A DNA stretch of 64,000 nt, taken from positions 1,364,001 to 1,428,000 of the forward strand of contig NZ_CP095742.1 of NCBI RefSeq assembly GCF_023078495.1, read 5' to 3'. The translations under genes were made by a program, and so were the position numbers. Below are positions 26,582 through 34,136 of this stretch, one piece after another (position 1 is the first letter of the stretch; each line of letters begins with the position of its first letter). The stretch is from Luteibacter aegosomatissinici (GTDB lineage: Bacteria; Pseudomonadota; Gammaproteobacteria; Xanthomonadales; Rhodanobacteraceae). The notes beneath the pieces were generated by a model. It was not told where the DNA came from. It did no database searches and was given only the letters and a program-made list of their open reading frames with translations.

Positions 26582-28861
26582 GTGAAACAGGGGAGTAACG
26601 ATCTGGCGCGCCTAGCGCAATGGATCGCGGTAGTCTTCGCAGTGGCCGGCGGTCTTTTGATCTTATTGCCGCTCGCTCCGATCATGCCCGATCTCACGAT
26701 TGATGGCGCGTGGCGCATCGCGAGCAATGCGGCTACGGCGCGCGAGCTGGTCTTTGGACAAGACTTCGTCTTTACGACGGGCCCCTATGCCGCGATTTAC
26801 ACGCGCATGTATTCGCCCGATACGGATCATCTGGCGTTGGCGGGCGCATGCTGCCTTGCACTGCCAATGCTCGGGGCCGTGGTTGTCAGCGTGCCAAGCC
26901 ATCATCGGTTATGGCTGCTCGGCCTACCTGTGATCGGGGCGATGCCCGGCATGAGTGATGCGCTTTTCATCGGCATGCCATGGCTGCTCGTCCTCCTGGC
27001 GTCGGGTGGTCAATCCTGCGATCGCCGAGCCTGGATCACATTGCTGTATGCAGTGGTGGTTGCCAGCGCATTGCTGCCCTTGATAAAGGCAAGCTTCACT
27101 ATTCCAGCGGTGGCTGGAGTTGTCATGGCGGCGTTGGTCGTCCGCCGCACGGGGCGCTTGCACGCGATCCTGTTGCCGTTGGCTTTTTTTGTAGGAATCG
27201 CGTGTGCGTGGTGCATCGCTGGGCAGCCGTTAGGCGCGCTCCCGTCGTATTTTGCATCGCAGGCAGAGATTATCGCCGGCTACGGCGACGCCATGTCCAT
27301 TTCGGGCCCCGTGGCCGACATGGTACTTCTCGCCATTGCCTCGGGGTTGCTCTGTATCGCGTACCTGGGTGCAGAGCGGCCGCGCCTGCACATCTGGCTC
27401 GGTGCGATGTTGACGCTATTCATCGGGCTGAAGGCGGGCCTCGTTCGTCATGACGACTTACACTCGGCTATTGCAGCGGCCTCGGTGCTTCTCGTCGCCA
27501 TATATGTTGTCTCTGTGATGCGCTCGTGGCCATGGCGCGCGGCGGCGATGCTGGCTGGGTCACTCGCGATCGCGGTATTCGCTCGTTTGGAGCCGATGTC
27601 GCCACAGGCCATTATCGGCCGCACCGCGAATGCAATAATTGATTCAGCGGCCATGGGGATCGATCGGCTGAACGGTTCGCCGCTCTTGAAGCTTCAATAT
27701 CGTCGTGCTATCGGGCTCATAAACAGCCTCTCCGGAATTCAGTCCGATGGACTGTCTGCGGACGTCTACAGCGTGGGTGCATCGCTGGTGCCGCTAAGTG
27801 GAGAGCGGTGGTCCCCAAGGCCGGTCATCCAGAGCTACTCGGCCTATACGCCGTCGCTTATCTGGCGCAACGTGGAGCACCTGAAGAAGGGCGGTCCGGA
27901 AAGGGTCTACTGGCAAATCAACACCATTGATTCGCACTATCCATCGCTCGACGACGGCGCAAGCTGGCGATGGCTCCTCGGCGCCTACCGGCCCGTTGAC
28001 CGGGTATCTGATTTCGTCGTTCTTGAGCGCACCGGGCAGGCGGCGGAGTTATCCCTGGGTGCCGAAGTCATCAAGGCGCGTCCGGCGCTGGGGGAGTTGA
28101 TTACGCTTCCAGACGATTCGCCCCTGTGGGTAACAATCAAGCTCAAGTCGTCCTGGCTTGGACGGCTGCGTTCAATCGTTTTCAAGCAGCCTTCGGTTCA
28201 TCTGATTGCTATGTACCCTGAGTACACCGTCAGTTATCGGGTCGTTCCTGGCATGATGGAAACCGGCTTTTTGCTTTCACCAACGATTGGAAGTACTAGC
28301 GAGCTGCTGTCCTTCCTCGCCAATGGCTTCGCGGCGACATCCAAGCGCCGTGTGCCGGAGCGCATTGCCATCGATGTCGATGATGGAGCGATGTGGTTCG
28401 AGGATTATTTCGAGATAAGCATTCATCGGCTTCGCATTCCAGAAAGCACCGCCAAGGCGTCCTTCCTTGATGAGGCAGAAATAACGTCAGCTCATTTCGA
28501 AGGCGGTGGTGATTGCGTTATTCAAACGTTTAATGGTGATCCGCTTCGAGGTGACTCCATCGTGGCCGCGGGCAGCACTATCGCGCTGACAGGGACTTTT
28601 GCGATGAGTAAGGCGGGCGGCATGCCGGCCGACGCGGCAGCGCTAATGGTCATCGATGAATCTGGCGTTCGTCATTTAGTCCATGCGCGCACCGTACCGA
28701 GGAGCGACGTGGCGAAGTTGTATGGCCTGTCGCTGCTCAACTCGGGCTTTAGCACTCTATTCAGCATGGAAGGTATGCCTCGGCCGTTGAAGGTGACTGT
28801 GCTGGTCGCAAAAGCGGGGCGTGCCTACGAATGCCGATCACCGTCATTGACCGTCCACTGA
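26582..28861 (+). CDS. Large membrane protein with FTTGPYAAIYT signature, function unknown
   Basis: The GTG at 26582 is preceded by AAGGAG, giving 759 residues. The first ~400 residues hold about ten hydrophobic spans. Early on DGAWRIA and DFVFTTGPYAAIYTRMYSP resemble a conserved but uncharacterised bacterial membrane family that I remember only by its FT(F/Y)GP pattern. The last ~360 residues are soluble and probably periplasmic, without a recognised motif. A GT-C-type role is possible given the topology and the glycan island, but no catalytic acid can be assigned. Base composition is less GC-rich than the flanks. Confidence 0.7.
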   Translation: MKQGSNDLARLAQWIAVVFAVAGGLLILLPLAPIMPDLTIDGAWRIASNAATARELVFGQDFVFTTGPYAAIYTRMYSPDTDHLALAGACCLALPMLGAVVVSVPSHHRLWLLGLPVIGAMPGMSDALFIGMPWLLVLLASGGQSCDRRAWITLLYAVVVASALLPLIKASFTIPAVAGVVMAALVVRRTGRLHAILLPLAFFVGIACAWCIAGQPLGALPSYFASQAEIIAGYGDAMSISGPVADMVLLAIASGLLCIAYLGAERPRLHIWLGAMLTLFIGLKAGLVRHDDLHSAIAAASVLLVAIYVVSVMRSWPWRAAAMLAGSLAIAVFARLEPMSPQAIIGRTANAIIDSAAMGIDRLNGSPLLKLQYRRAIGLINSLSGIQSDGLSADVYSVGASLVPLSGERWSPRPVIQSYSAYTPSLIWRNVEHLKKGGPERVYWQINTIDSHYPSLDDGASWRWLLGAYRPVDRVSDFVVLERTGQAAELSLGAEVIKARPALGELITLPDDSPLWVTIKLKSSWLGRLRSIVFKQPSVHLIAMYPEYTVSYRVVPGMMETGFLLSPTIGSTSELLSFLANGFAATSKRRVPERIAIDVDDGAMWFEDYFEISIHRLRIPESTAKASFLDEAEITSAHFEGGGDCVIQTFNGDPLRGDSIVAAGSTIALTGTFAMSKAGGMPADAAALMVIDESGVRHLVHARTVPRSDVAKLYGLSLLNSGFSTLFSMEGMPRPLKVTVLVAKAGRAYECRSPSLTVH

Positions 28862-29137
28862 CGATGCGCAGATTAAGACCGGTAGATGGACTTATCATCT
28901 GGACGTTCGCGATTTTTCGATGGGGGCGGTAGCAGAGCTTGGTGTTAACTGCTGTACGGGCAAAAACGTACGACCGGTGGCCAGGCATGACGCTGCGCAA
29001 CGATTACGTTGGATCGAAGGCCTTCTTAGCGTTCTCTGCACCGGAATGCTACGTCGGAACGTTCCCGTTTTCAGGGCACGGATGGGGTGCTGGGATTCGA
29101 TCCATTACGTTCTGCTGCCAAATAAGAAGTCCAAACT
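28862..29137. other. Intergenic stretch, nothing recognised
   Basis: Between the large membrane protein and the S9 fragment. Short frames exist but show no signal, domain or ribosome site. Base composition is AT-richer than most of the window. Confidence 0.5.
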
Positions 29138-29299
29138 GAAAAACTTTGGTTCGAAGAAAAGGAAAGCGGTGGCACCCAGTACGATCACCCGGTTAAGTAC
29201 GGACGCTTCGACCCGATCAACCGCGTGAAGGACTGGCGCGTGCCGGTGCTCATCGTGCACAACGGTCACGATTCCCGCATCCCGGATACCTAGGGCCTG
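29138..29299 (+). pseudogene. Remnant of an S9 peptidase gene
   Basis: 162 bp align without gaps to 26187-26348 of the intact S9 gene, roughly 85% identical by eye. It keeps LWFEEKE, GGTQYDHP, VKDWRVP, LIVH, GHD and RIPDT, then has an in-frame TAG at 29291 where the intact gene has CAG. No catalytic Ser or His segment is present. It is a direct-repeat remnant of a second copy. Confidence 0.9.
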
Positions 29300-29430
29300 C
29301 CCGAGGCAGCTTGTTCGGCATCATCAAAGCTGAATCCACATAGGTGAAATCCTACAGACTCAGGTGAGCCGTATCGCTAAAATTCGCGAACCCGACCACG
29401 CGTCCGTGCCGGGGTGGGGCCGGGGGAGCC

Positions 29431-29955
29431 ATGCAACGCGACGAATGGGTATTCAAAACAGGCGATAGGGTCATCATGTGGATGCTCGCGCTCTGCGTCC
29501 TGATCATGGCCCTCGTCTTTGCGGGCCATGAAATTCGCCCATCGGATGATTGGGCGCATCGCCTCGGCACCTATGCCATCGCCATGGGTTTCGTCGCGGC
29601 CTACGTGGTTCCGGCGATCTTCCTGTTTCCCTCCATCGTTGTGACGGCCGACGGTTTGGCGCGACAGTATTACGGATTTCGTTCCGGGTACATCGCCTGG
29701 AGTGACATTACCTGCATACGTTGCCTCGACATGGGCCGGTTCCGTGCAAGGGAATACCGCGTCTGCACCGACACAAGGATGAGCTCCTGGCGGCTGGCGT
29801 TCCGCGGCGATTACGACAGCGTCGACGAGCTGATAGCGCTGATCCAGGCGCAGGTGACATCACGCGGCATCCCCGTCTATTCGAGCCGGATTGGACTCCC
29901 CGTCCTGATTGACCACATCCCACTGCCCGATGAGCCGGTCAAGAATCTGGGCTGA
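29431..29955 (+). CDS. Small membrane protein with PH-like C-terminal domain, hypothetical
   Basis: 174 residues. Two hydrophobic spans lie at about 15-32 and 48-68 with a short loop between them. A soluble domain follows, with ITADGLARQYYG-like strand pattern (here VTADGLARQYYGF) and IAWSDITCIR, reminiscent of bacterial PH-like (DUF304-type) domains. GGGGGAG lies just before the ATG, supporting this start. It stands alone. The role is unknown; membrane binding or sensing is only a guess. Confidence 0.7.
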   Translation: MQRDEWVFKTGDRVIMWMLALCVLIMALVFAGHEIRPSDDWAHRLGTYAIAMGFVAAYVVPAIFLFPSIVVTADGLARQYYGFRSGYIAWSDITCIRCLDMGRFRAREYRVCTDTRMSSWRLAFRGDYDSVDELIALIQAQVTSRGIPVYSSRIGLPVLIDHIPLPDEPVKNLG

Positions 29956-30423
29956 GTATGTTTTGGAGATCTGGGCCGGGACGCTGGCGGCGGATAGCGA
30001 TAACGAGCGCGCCGGTATCGCCGGTGTGTTGTGCCTTCCATAGTGCGTTCATCGATTGCATAACGACTTCCCTTGTTTCGCCGCGACGTGCCCTGACGCG
30101 GCACAACAGGCAAACACCTGCCATACCGCGGACCATAAGGATCGCGATTCCTCCGGCTACCCGAGACCGGGCACCGGGCGGCGTGATTGACGACGTAGTC
30201 GCGGCGACAACCATCCATGAGGCGTTCCAGGCGCAACGCCTGCCTCATTCGATCAAGAATTTCCTCAAGCGATGGTGCCGCAGCGGTTCTTCAACCGTGC
30301 CTGCAGGCTACGCAGGCGGCCCGTTCACCATCGAGGTGCCGCCGGGGGGATCCAGCGGGCGAGCGAGTGCCGTATGATCGGTAACACCCATCATCAACTC
30401 CTGATTAGTTGGTTGTGGCTAGT

Positions 30424-30453
30424 GGGTCAGGGGTGGTCTAACACCCCTGGCCC
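30424..30453. other. Strong hairpin in the 30 kb intergenic region
   Basis: GGGTCAGGGGTG, loop GTCTAA, CACCCCTGGCCC: twelve pairs with one G-T. There is no T-run afterwards on either strand, so it is not a standard terminator. It may be part of a structured RNA. Confidence 0.5.
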
Positions 30454-30664
30454 GCGCTTTCATCGCCTGAGGGCGATGGTTGCCTCCGCGGTATGCATGA
30501 TGAGCGCGCGCGGGCAACGAAACGACCGTAGCAAATTGCTGCGGTGATGTCTGTAAGAATGACGGACATCGTTTGTAAGGCAGTGCGATCAGCGCTTACC
30601 TACGCATCAACGCAAGGAATCGCTCACGGCGATTGTCCTCCGCCATCTATAACGATGCATAGAA

Positions 30665-30702
30665 AGAGGGCCCCGCTTGAAGCGGGGCCCTCTTCTTTTC
30701 GC
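30665..30702 (+). terminator. Rho-independent terminator-like hairpin
   Basis: AGAGGGCCCCGCT, loop TGA, AGCGGGGCCCTCT, then TCTTTTC. No protein gene precedes it closely on the plus strand, so it may end an unannotated small RNA. It could also serve the AraC gene on the other strand, 210 bp away. Confidence 0.75.
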
Positions 30703-30870
30703 ACACCGGCGGCTCTTTATACCCACTCCTGGTCGGGCCCTTCATGGAAGGGGGCGGGAATCATCTTTCACCGGCTTGATGATTCCTTTAGGAGCGTCCT
30801 TGCGGCGGCTCCGTGGAGAAGCGTAGCGTGCGGCGTGTTCGCTTTGCAATCCGATGTTTCGTAATTTTGG

Positions 30871-30893
30871 ATCGCGCGCAAGCGCGCTCCTAC
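30871..30893 (-). repeat. Family 2 GTAG repeat arm
   Basis: On the minus strand GTAGGAGCGCGCTTGCGCGC followed by GAT. A degenerate partner (TAGGAGCGTCCTTGCGGCGG) lies about 80 bp to the left at 30790. It is located just after the AraC-type gene. Confidence 0.85.
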
Positions 30894-30903
30894 GAAGAGC
30901 GGG

Positions 30904-31842
30904 TTAGTCGTGCAGGCCTGTGCGCCAGGAGTGGGGTGTGCGTCCGGCGAAGCGTTTGAACACAGTGGTGAAGTGCGCCTGTGTACGGAAGCCTACTTCC
31001 ATCGCTATGTCGATCAGTGAGCGGTTGCCTTCCGCCAGCAACCGCTTCGCACGTTCTATGCGGCATAGCTGCAGGTACTCATGCGGTTTATGCCCGGTGG
31101 CGGCACGGAAGCGCGCCGCAAAGTGCATCGGCGATAGCCCGGCGGAACGCGCAATATCCGCCAGTGTGATGCGCTTGCCGAGATTCGCATCCACGTAGTG
31201 GGTAACCTTGACGAGCCGCCAGTTCTGCAGCATGCCTCGGTGCTGGTCCGGGTGTCGTCGAGAACCATTGGCGCTGAGGTGGCGAAGGCGCGCCACGATG
31301 GGCTTGCCGAGGGATTCCGCACATCGCGTCATGCATCCCGCATCATGCGTAGCGAGCAGGGCACGGGCGAGCTTGTCGACGGCTTCATCGCGGTAGATGC
31401 CCGCCTGCAACGGCGTGGCGGCGATCTCGCGGGCAAGCTCAGCGTCGGCCGCTACAAACGCGTTTTCCATGCGCAGGTGCAGGCTATCCACCGGTTCGAA
31501 GAACTCGGCGGCGACCTGCTGCTCGGGTGCCGTCACGACGGCCGTCCCCGCAGGGATCGCTCCCGCGTGCCACGGACGCCCATCGACGCAAATGACGCCG
31601 CGCGTGGCCCTCAGGAAGATGGCAACGACATGCGCACCAGGCGGTGTGGTCGCGATGAGCCCACCCACGGGCGGCGAGGTCCAGCGCGAGGCAATGACCG
31701 GTTCAGTGCACCGTCGGGGTACAGAAGGCATGCGCCATGCCAGTTCCCGTTGGACAACGGGAAGGGGTGTAACAGGGTCTGTGTCATCCGTGAAACAACC
31801 TTCCAGGCCATCTCTGTGATTTTCGACACGACGCATCGCCAC
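30904..31842 (-). CDS. AraC-family transcriptional regulator
   Basis: A 312-residue DNA-binding regulator. The C-terminal ~100 residues form the AraC double helix-turn-helix: ITLADIARSAGLSPMHFAAR for the first helix pair, then SLIDIAMEVGFRTQAHFTTV and FKRFAGRTPHSWR for the second. The N-terminal ~200 residues look like a cupin-type effector domain (DGRPWHAGAIPAGTAVV). The target is not evident; the nearest genes are the copper-type operon starting 220 bp away on the same strand. An ATG two codons in is an alternative start. Confidence 0.92.
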   Translation of the reverse strand: MAMRRVENHRDGLEGCFTDDTDPVTPLPVVQRELAWRMPSVPRRCTEPVIASRWTSPPVGGLIATTPPGAHVVAIFLRATRGVICVDGRPWHAGAIPAGTAVVTAPEQQVAAEFFEPVDSLHLRMENAFVAADAELAREIAATPLQAGIYRDEAVDKLARALLATHDAGCMTRCAESLGKPIVARLRHLSANGSRRHPDQHRGMLQNWRLVKVTHYVDANLGKRITLADIARSAGLSPMHFAARFRAATGHKPHEYLQLCRIERAKRLLAEGNRSLIDIAMEVGFRTQAHFTTVFKRFAGRTPHSWRTGLHD

Positions 31843-32061
31843 GGCCGCTCTCCCTCTAGGCGAGACCGTTGACCCCCTGGATCTGGCTGCCAGCCTTCGC
31901 GCATCCCCGCGAAGTGACGGCTGGCGTCATCCTGTCGAAATAGTAGCCACGGATTTGCCGAAACCGCAAGATCATGCCCCTTTGCGATTGTGAAGGCGAA
32001 TCGGAGGCGGGCGGCCGGCTATCGGGGGATACCCGGCGCACCCACCCGCACGCATCACGCG

Positions 32062-32340
32062 TCAGTGCTGTTGCGATGCGTACGCGTCGTACTCGGCCTG
32101 GTTGAGCTTGCCGTCGTGGTCAAGGTCCGCGTCGTCCCAGTGCATCTTCATCCCCTCCAGGCGCGGGTACTTCTTCTCGAGCGCTGGCGTGATCGCATCG
32201 CGATCAATCATCTTCTGGCCCTTGGAAATGGACGCAAACGAAGGGTAATCCTTGCTTCCATCAGCAAGCGCTGCGGTGGTGAATGCGGTGGCGCCGGCCA
32301 GGGCGAGGGCGAGTAGGGTGTAGCGCGGTGACGTGAACAT
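32062..32340 (-). CDS. Small secreted EF-hand protein
   Basis: 92 residues: a Sec signal peptide ending TAALAD at about residue 27, then a soluble domain whose C terminus has one clear EF-hand loop (DLDHDGKLNQAEY, Asp at positions 1, 3 and 5, Glu at 12). An earlier segment, SKGQKMIDRDAITPALEKK, may be a degenerate partner hand. It is probably a periplasmic calcium-binding or structural protein. It is the last gene of the multicopper oxidase operon, 54 bp after the SCO gene. Confidence 0.85.
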   Translation of the reverse strand: MFTSPRYTLLALALAGATAFTTAALADGSKDYPSFASISKGQKMIDRDAITPALEKKYPRLEGMKMHWDDADLDHDGKLNQAEYDAYASQQH

Positions 32341-32394
32341 GGGTGGCTCCTGGTACGTGGTTGCGCCGGCGCGGCCGGCAGGGGTGTGGCGCGG

Positions 32395-32943
32395 TTACCG
32401 GTGCGCCTCAAGCGTGGCCGCCACGCGGGCTGCCACATCCTGTTCGGGAAGCTTGCGTCCGTAGTGATCCAGTAAGGTGCCGTCAGCGCCTACCAGATAC
32501 AGCACGGTGGAGTGATCCATCAGGTAACCGCCTTCCGCGGGCACCTTGTTGAAATAGACGTGGTACGCATCCGTCACTTGCCTGATTTGCGATTCGGAAC
32601 CAGTGAGGCCAACCACCTCGGGCCCGAAGGCGCGCACGTACGCCTTCATGCGCGCGGCGTTATCACGCGCCGGATCCACGGTGACGAAAACAGGGGTTAC
32701 CGCAATACCCGTGCTTCCGCGAACACGGCGCGCGACCTGGACGATCTTCGCGACATCCACCGGGCAGACATCCGGGCACGACGTGTAACCGAAGTACATC
32801 AATAGCGGTTGCCCGCGATACGTCTGGTCAGAGACCGCGTGCCCATCCTGGTCGAGCAGGTGGAAGGGGCCACCTACATCGATATCCGCGGCAAGCGCGG
32901 GCATGGCGGAAAGCAGGCCAAAAAAGGCGAGCCAGCGGGTCAT
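32395..32943 (-). CDS. SCO1/SenC-family periplasmic copper or thiol-redox protein
   Basis: 182 residues: signal peptide ending ALAAD (about residue 19), then a thioredoxin fold with the copper-binding CPDVCP motif and the distal His in LMDHSTVLYL, the three ligands of SCO proteins. SCO proteins deliver copper to CuA sites or protect against copper and peroxide stress. Its start overlaps the stop of the outer-membrane protein (TGATG), so it is co-translated with a multicopper oxidase cluster rather than with cytochrome oxidase genes. A role in loading copper into the oxidase is inferred. Confidence 0.93.
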   Translation of the reverse strand: MTRWLAFFGLLSAMPALAADIDVGGPFHLLDQDGHAVSDQTYRGQPLLMYFGYTSCPDVCPVDVAKIVQVARRVRGSTGIAVTPVFVTVDPARDNAARMKAYVRAFGPEVVGLTGSESQIRQVTDAYHVYFNKVPAEGGYLMDHSTVLYLVGADGTLLDHYGRKLPEQDVAARVAATLEAHR

Positions 32944-34136
32944 CAGAACGCTCCGTTCAAAACGAGCTGCACACCCAGCAGGTTCGAGGTCTGCCCCGCC
33001 TGCCGCGAGCGGCCACCGGAGAGCGCGACATCGATCAACCCGGTCAGGTGGTACACCACACTGGCTTCGGTGAGGTATTCGGTGCTGCTGCCGCTGCCCG
33101 CGGGCGAGATGTGCCGGTTGGTGTGGGTCAGGCCCCAGGCAAAACGCCCCGTGTCCAGGGTGAGCGAGGTGGTGAGATAGGACGTGTCGTAACCGGGCAC
33201 GCCGTTTTCATTGTTCGTGCGGACGTATTCCACGAAGGGCACAAGGTCCACGTAGCGCGCCGCCAGTGTGGGCGAAAGCAACGTCGTTTCCGGAATGGGG
33301 ATGAGGTAGCGGATCGATGCCGTGCGCGACTGTTCGTTCGCCGCGGTGGGGTTCGCCGCGCTGGTATCGCCCTTATGGTTGGCCATGTAGCCCAGCTGCA
33401 CTTCGATATACGGGAGCGCGGCGGGCGCGCGCCAGTTCAATACCGCCGCCACGTTATTGGGCTTGCCGGTATTGGTGGCGCCACCATCGGAGCGGCGTGC
33501 CTGGGTCGAGGGCCGGAAGAACGCCGTGCTGAGAATCGAGGTATCGGCGGCATAGACGCTGATGCTGGGCGCCAGCGTACCGAGTGTGTACGACGAGAAG
33601 CGCCGGGCGTAGCTGCCCCCGATCACGCCGCCTAAGGCATAGGGGGCCACGAACCCACCGGTGTACAGGCCCGGTGCGGCCGTTTGCGCCCGGCCGTAGG
33701 GCAGGTCGAGCTTGCCCAGCCGCCAGGTATCTTCTTCGCCCTGGTGATACCAGTTGAGGTCGGCCACCTGCAGGCCGGTGCCACCCAGCCAGCGGCGTTC
33801 GCCGGGGCGCGCCGAGGTGACCGGGCTGATTTCCGTGCTCAGCCAGATTTCGTTATTCGTGTTGAAGCGGAAATGCAGGTCGTTGGTGATATCGAAGTAG
33901 CCGTTGGTGGTGACCTTGTTTGATTGATCCTGCGCCTTCAGGCCACTGAAGTCGTACTGGATGGCCGTGCCGTAATCGATGCCGAAGCCGGGGTAGCGGC
34001 CGCTGGAGGCGGTGGCGGTACCGCACAGTAGCAACGCGGTCGCTCCGACTATCGCGCGCAAGCGCGCTCCTACATGAACGCGCGGGCCCCTGTAGGAGCG
34101 CGCTCGCGCGCGATGGGTGCTCGCCGAAACCTTCAC
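32943..34136 (-). CDS. Outer-membrane beta-barrel protein, porin-like; repeat-encoded N terminus
   Basis: 397 residues. The C terminus ends in Phe (LNGAF), and alternating hydrophobic strands with aromatic ends run through the whole chain, as in outer-membrane porins. It starts with GTG overlapping the oxidase stop (GTGA). Codons 8-30 are read through two inverted family 2 repeats, placing ARSYRG and VGARLRAI before the hydrophobic signal core ATALLLCGTATA. An internal TTG at 34061, preceded by TAGGAG from the repeat, would give a normal-looking signal peptide. Function could be metal or solute passage. Confidence 0.8.
   Translation of the reverse strand: MKVSASTHRARARSYRGPRVHVGARLRAIVGATALLLCGTATASSGRYPGFGIDYGTAIQYDFSGLKAQDQSNKVTTNGYFDITNDLHFRFNTNNEIWLSTEISPVTSARPGERRWLGGTGLQVADLNWYHQGEEDTWRLGKLDLPYGRAQTAAPGLYTGGFVAPYALGGVIGGSYARRFSSYTLGTLAPSISVYAADTSILSTAFFRPSTQARRSDGGATNTGKPNNVAAVLNWRAPAALPYIEVQLGYMANHKGDTSAANPTAANEQSRTASIRYLIPIPETTLLSPTLAARYVDLVPFVEYVRTNNENGVPGYDTSYLTTSLTLDTGRFAWGLTHTNRHISPAGSGSSTEYLTEASVVYHLTGLIDVALSGGRSRQAGQTSNLLGVQLVLNGAF
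34051..34114. repeat. Family 2 GTAG repeat pair inside the outer-membrane protein gene
   Basis: Arms 34051-34073 and 34092-34114 are inverted copies of GTAGGAGCGCGCTTGCGCGC followed by GAT (one arm has CTCGC). Both lie within the 5' coding part of the porin-like gene and keep the frame open. Confidence 0.9.

Larger units (their letters stand above)
29956..30903. other. Long intergenic region with several hairpins; no convincing gene
   Basis: Open frames here (for example 29958-30377) lack ribosome sites, domains and plausible composition. What stands out is structure: a hairpin at 30424-30453, a second at 30461-30478 (CATCGCC/GGCGATG), a third near 30546-30572 (GATGTC/GACATC) and a terminator at 30665-30692. 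A small RNA ending at that terminator on the plus strand is possible. Confidence 0.5.

Noticed and set aside
29076-29135. Possible tRNA near GGGATTCGATCC
   Set aside because: The T-arm-like string is not matched by acceptor, D or anticodon stems at the right spacing.
29958-30377. 139-codon frame in the 30 kb gap
   Set aside because: No ribosome site or domain, and an antisense frame of equal quality exists; composition looks non-coding.
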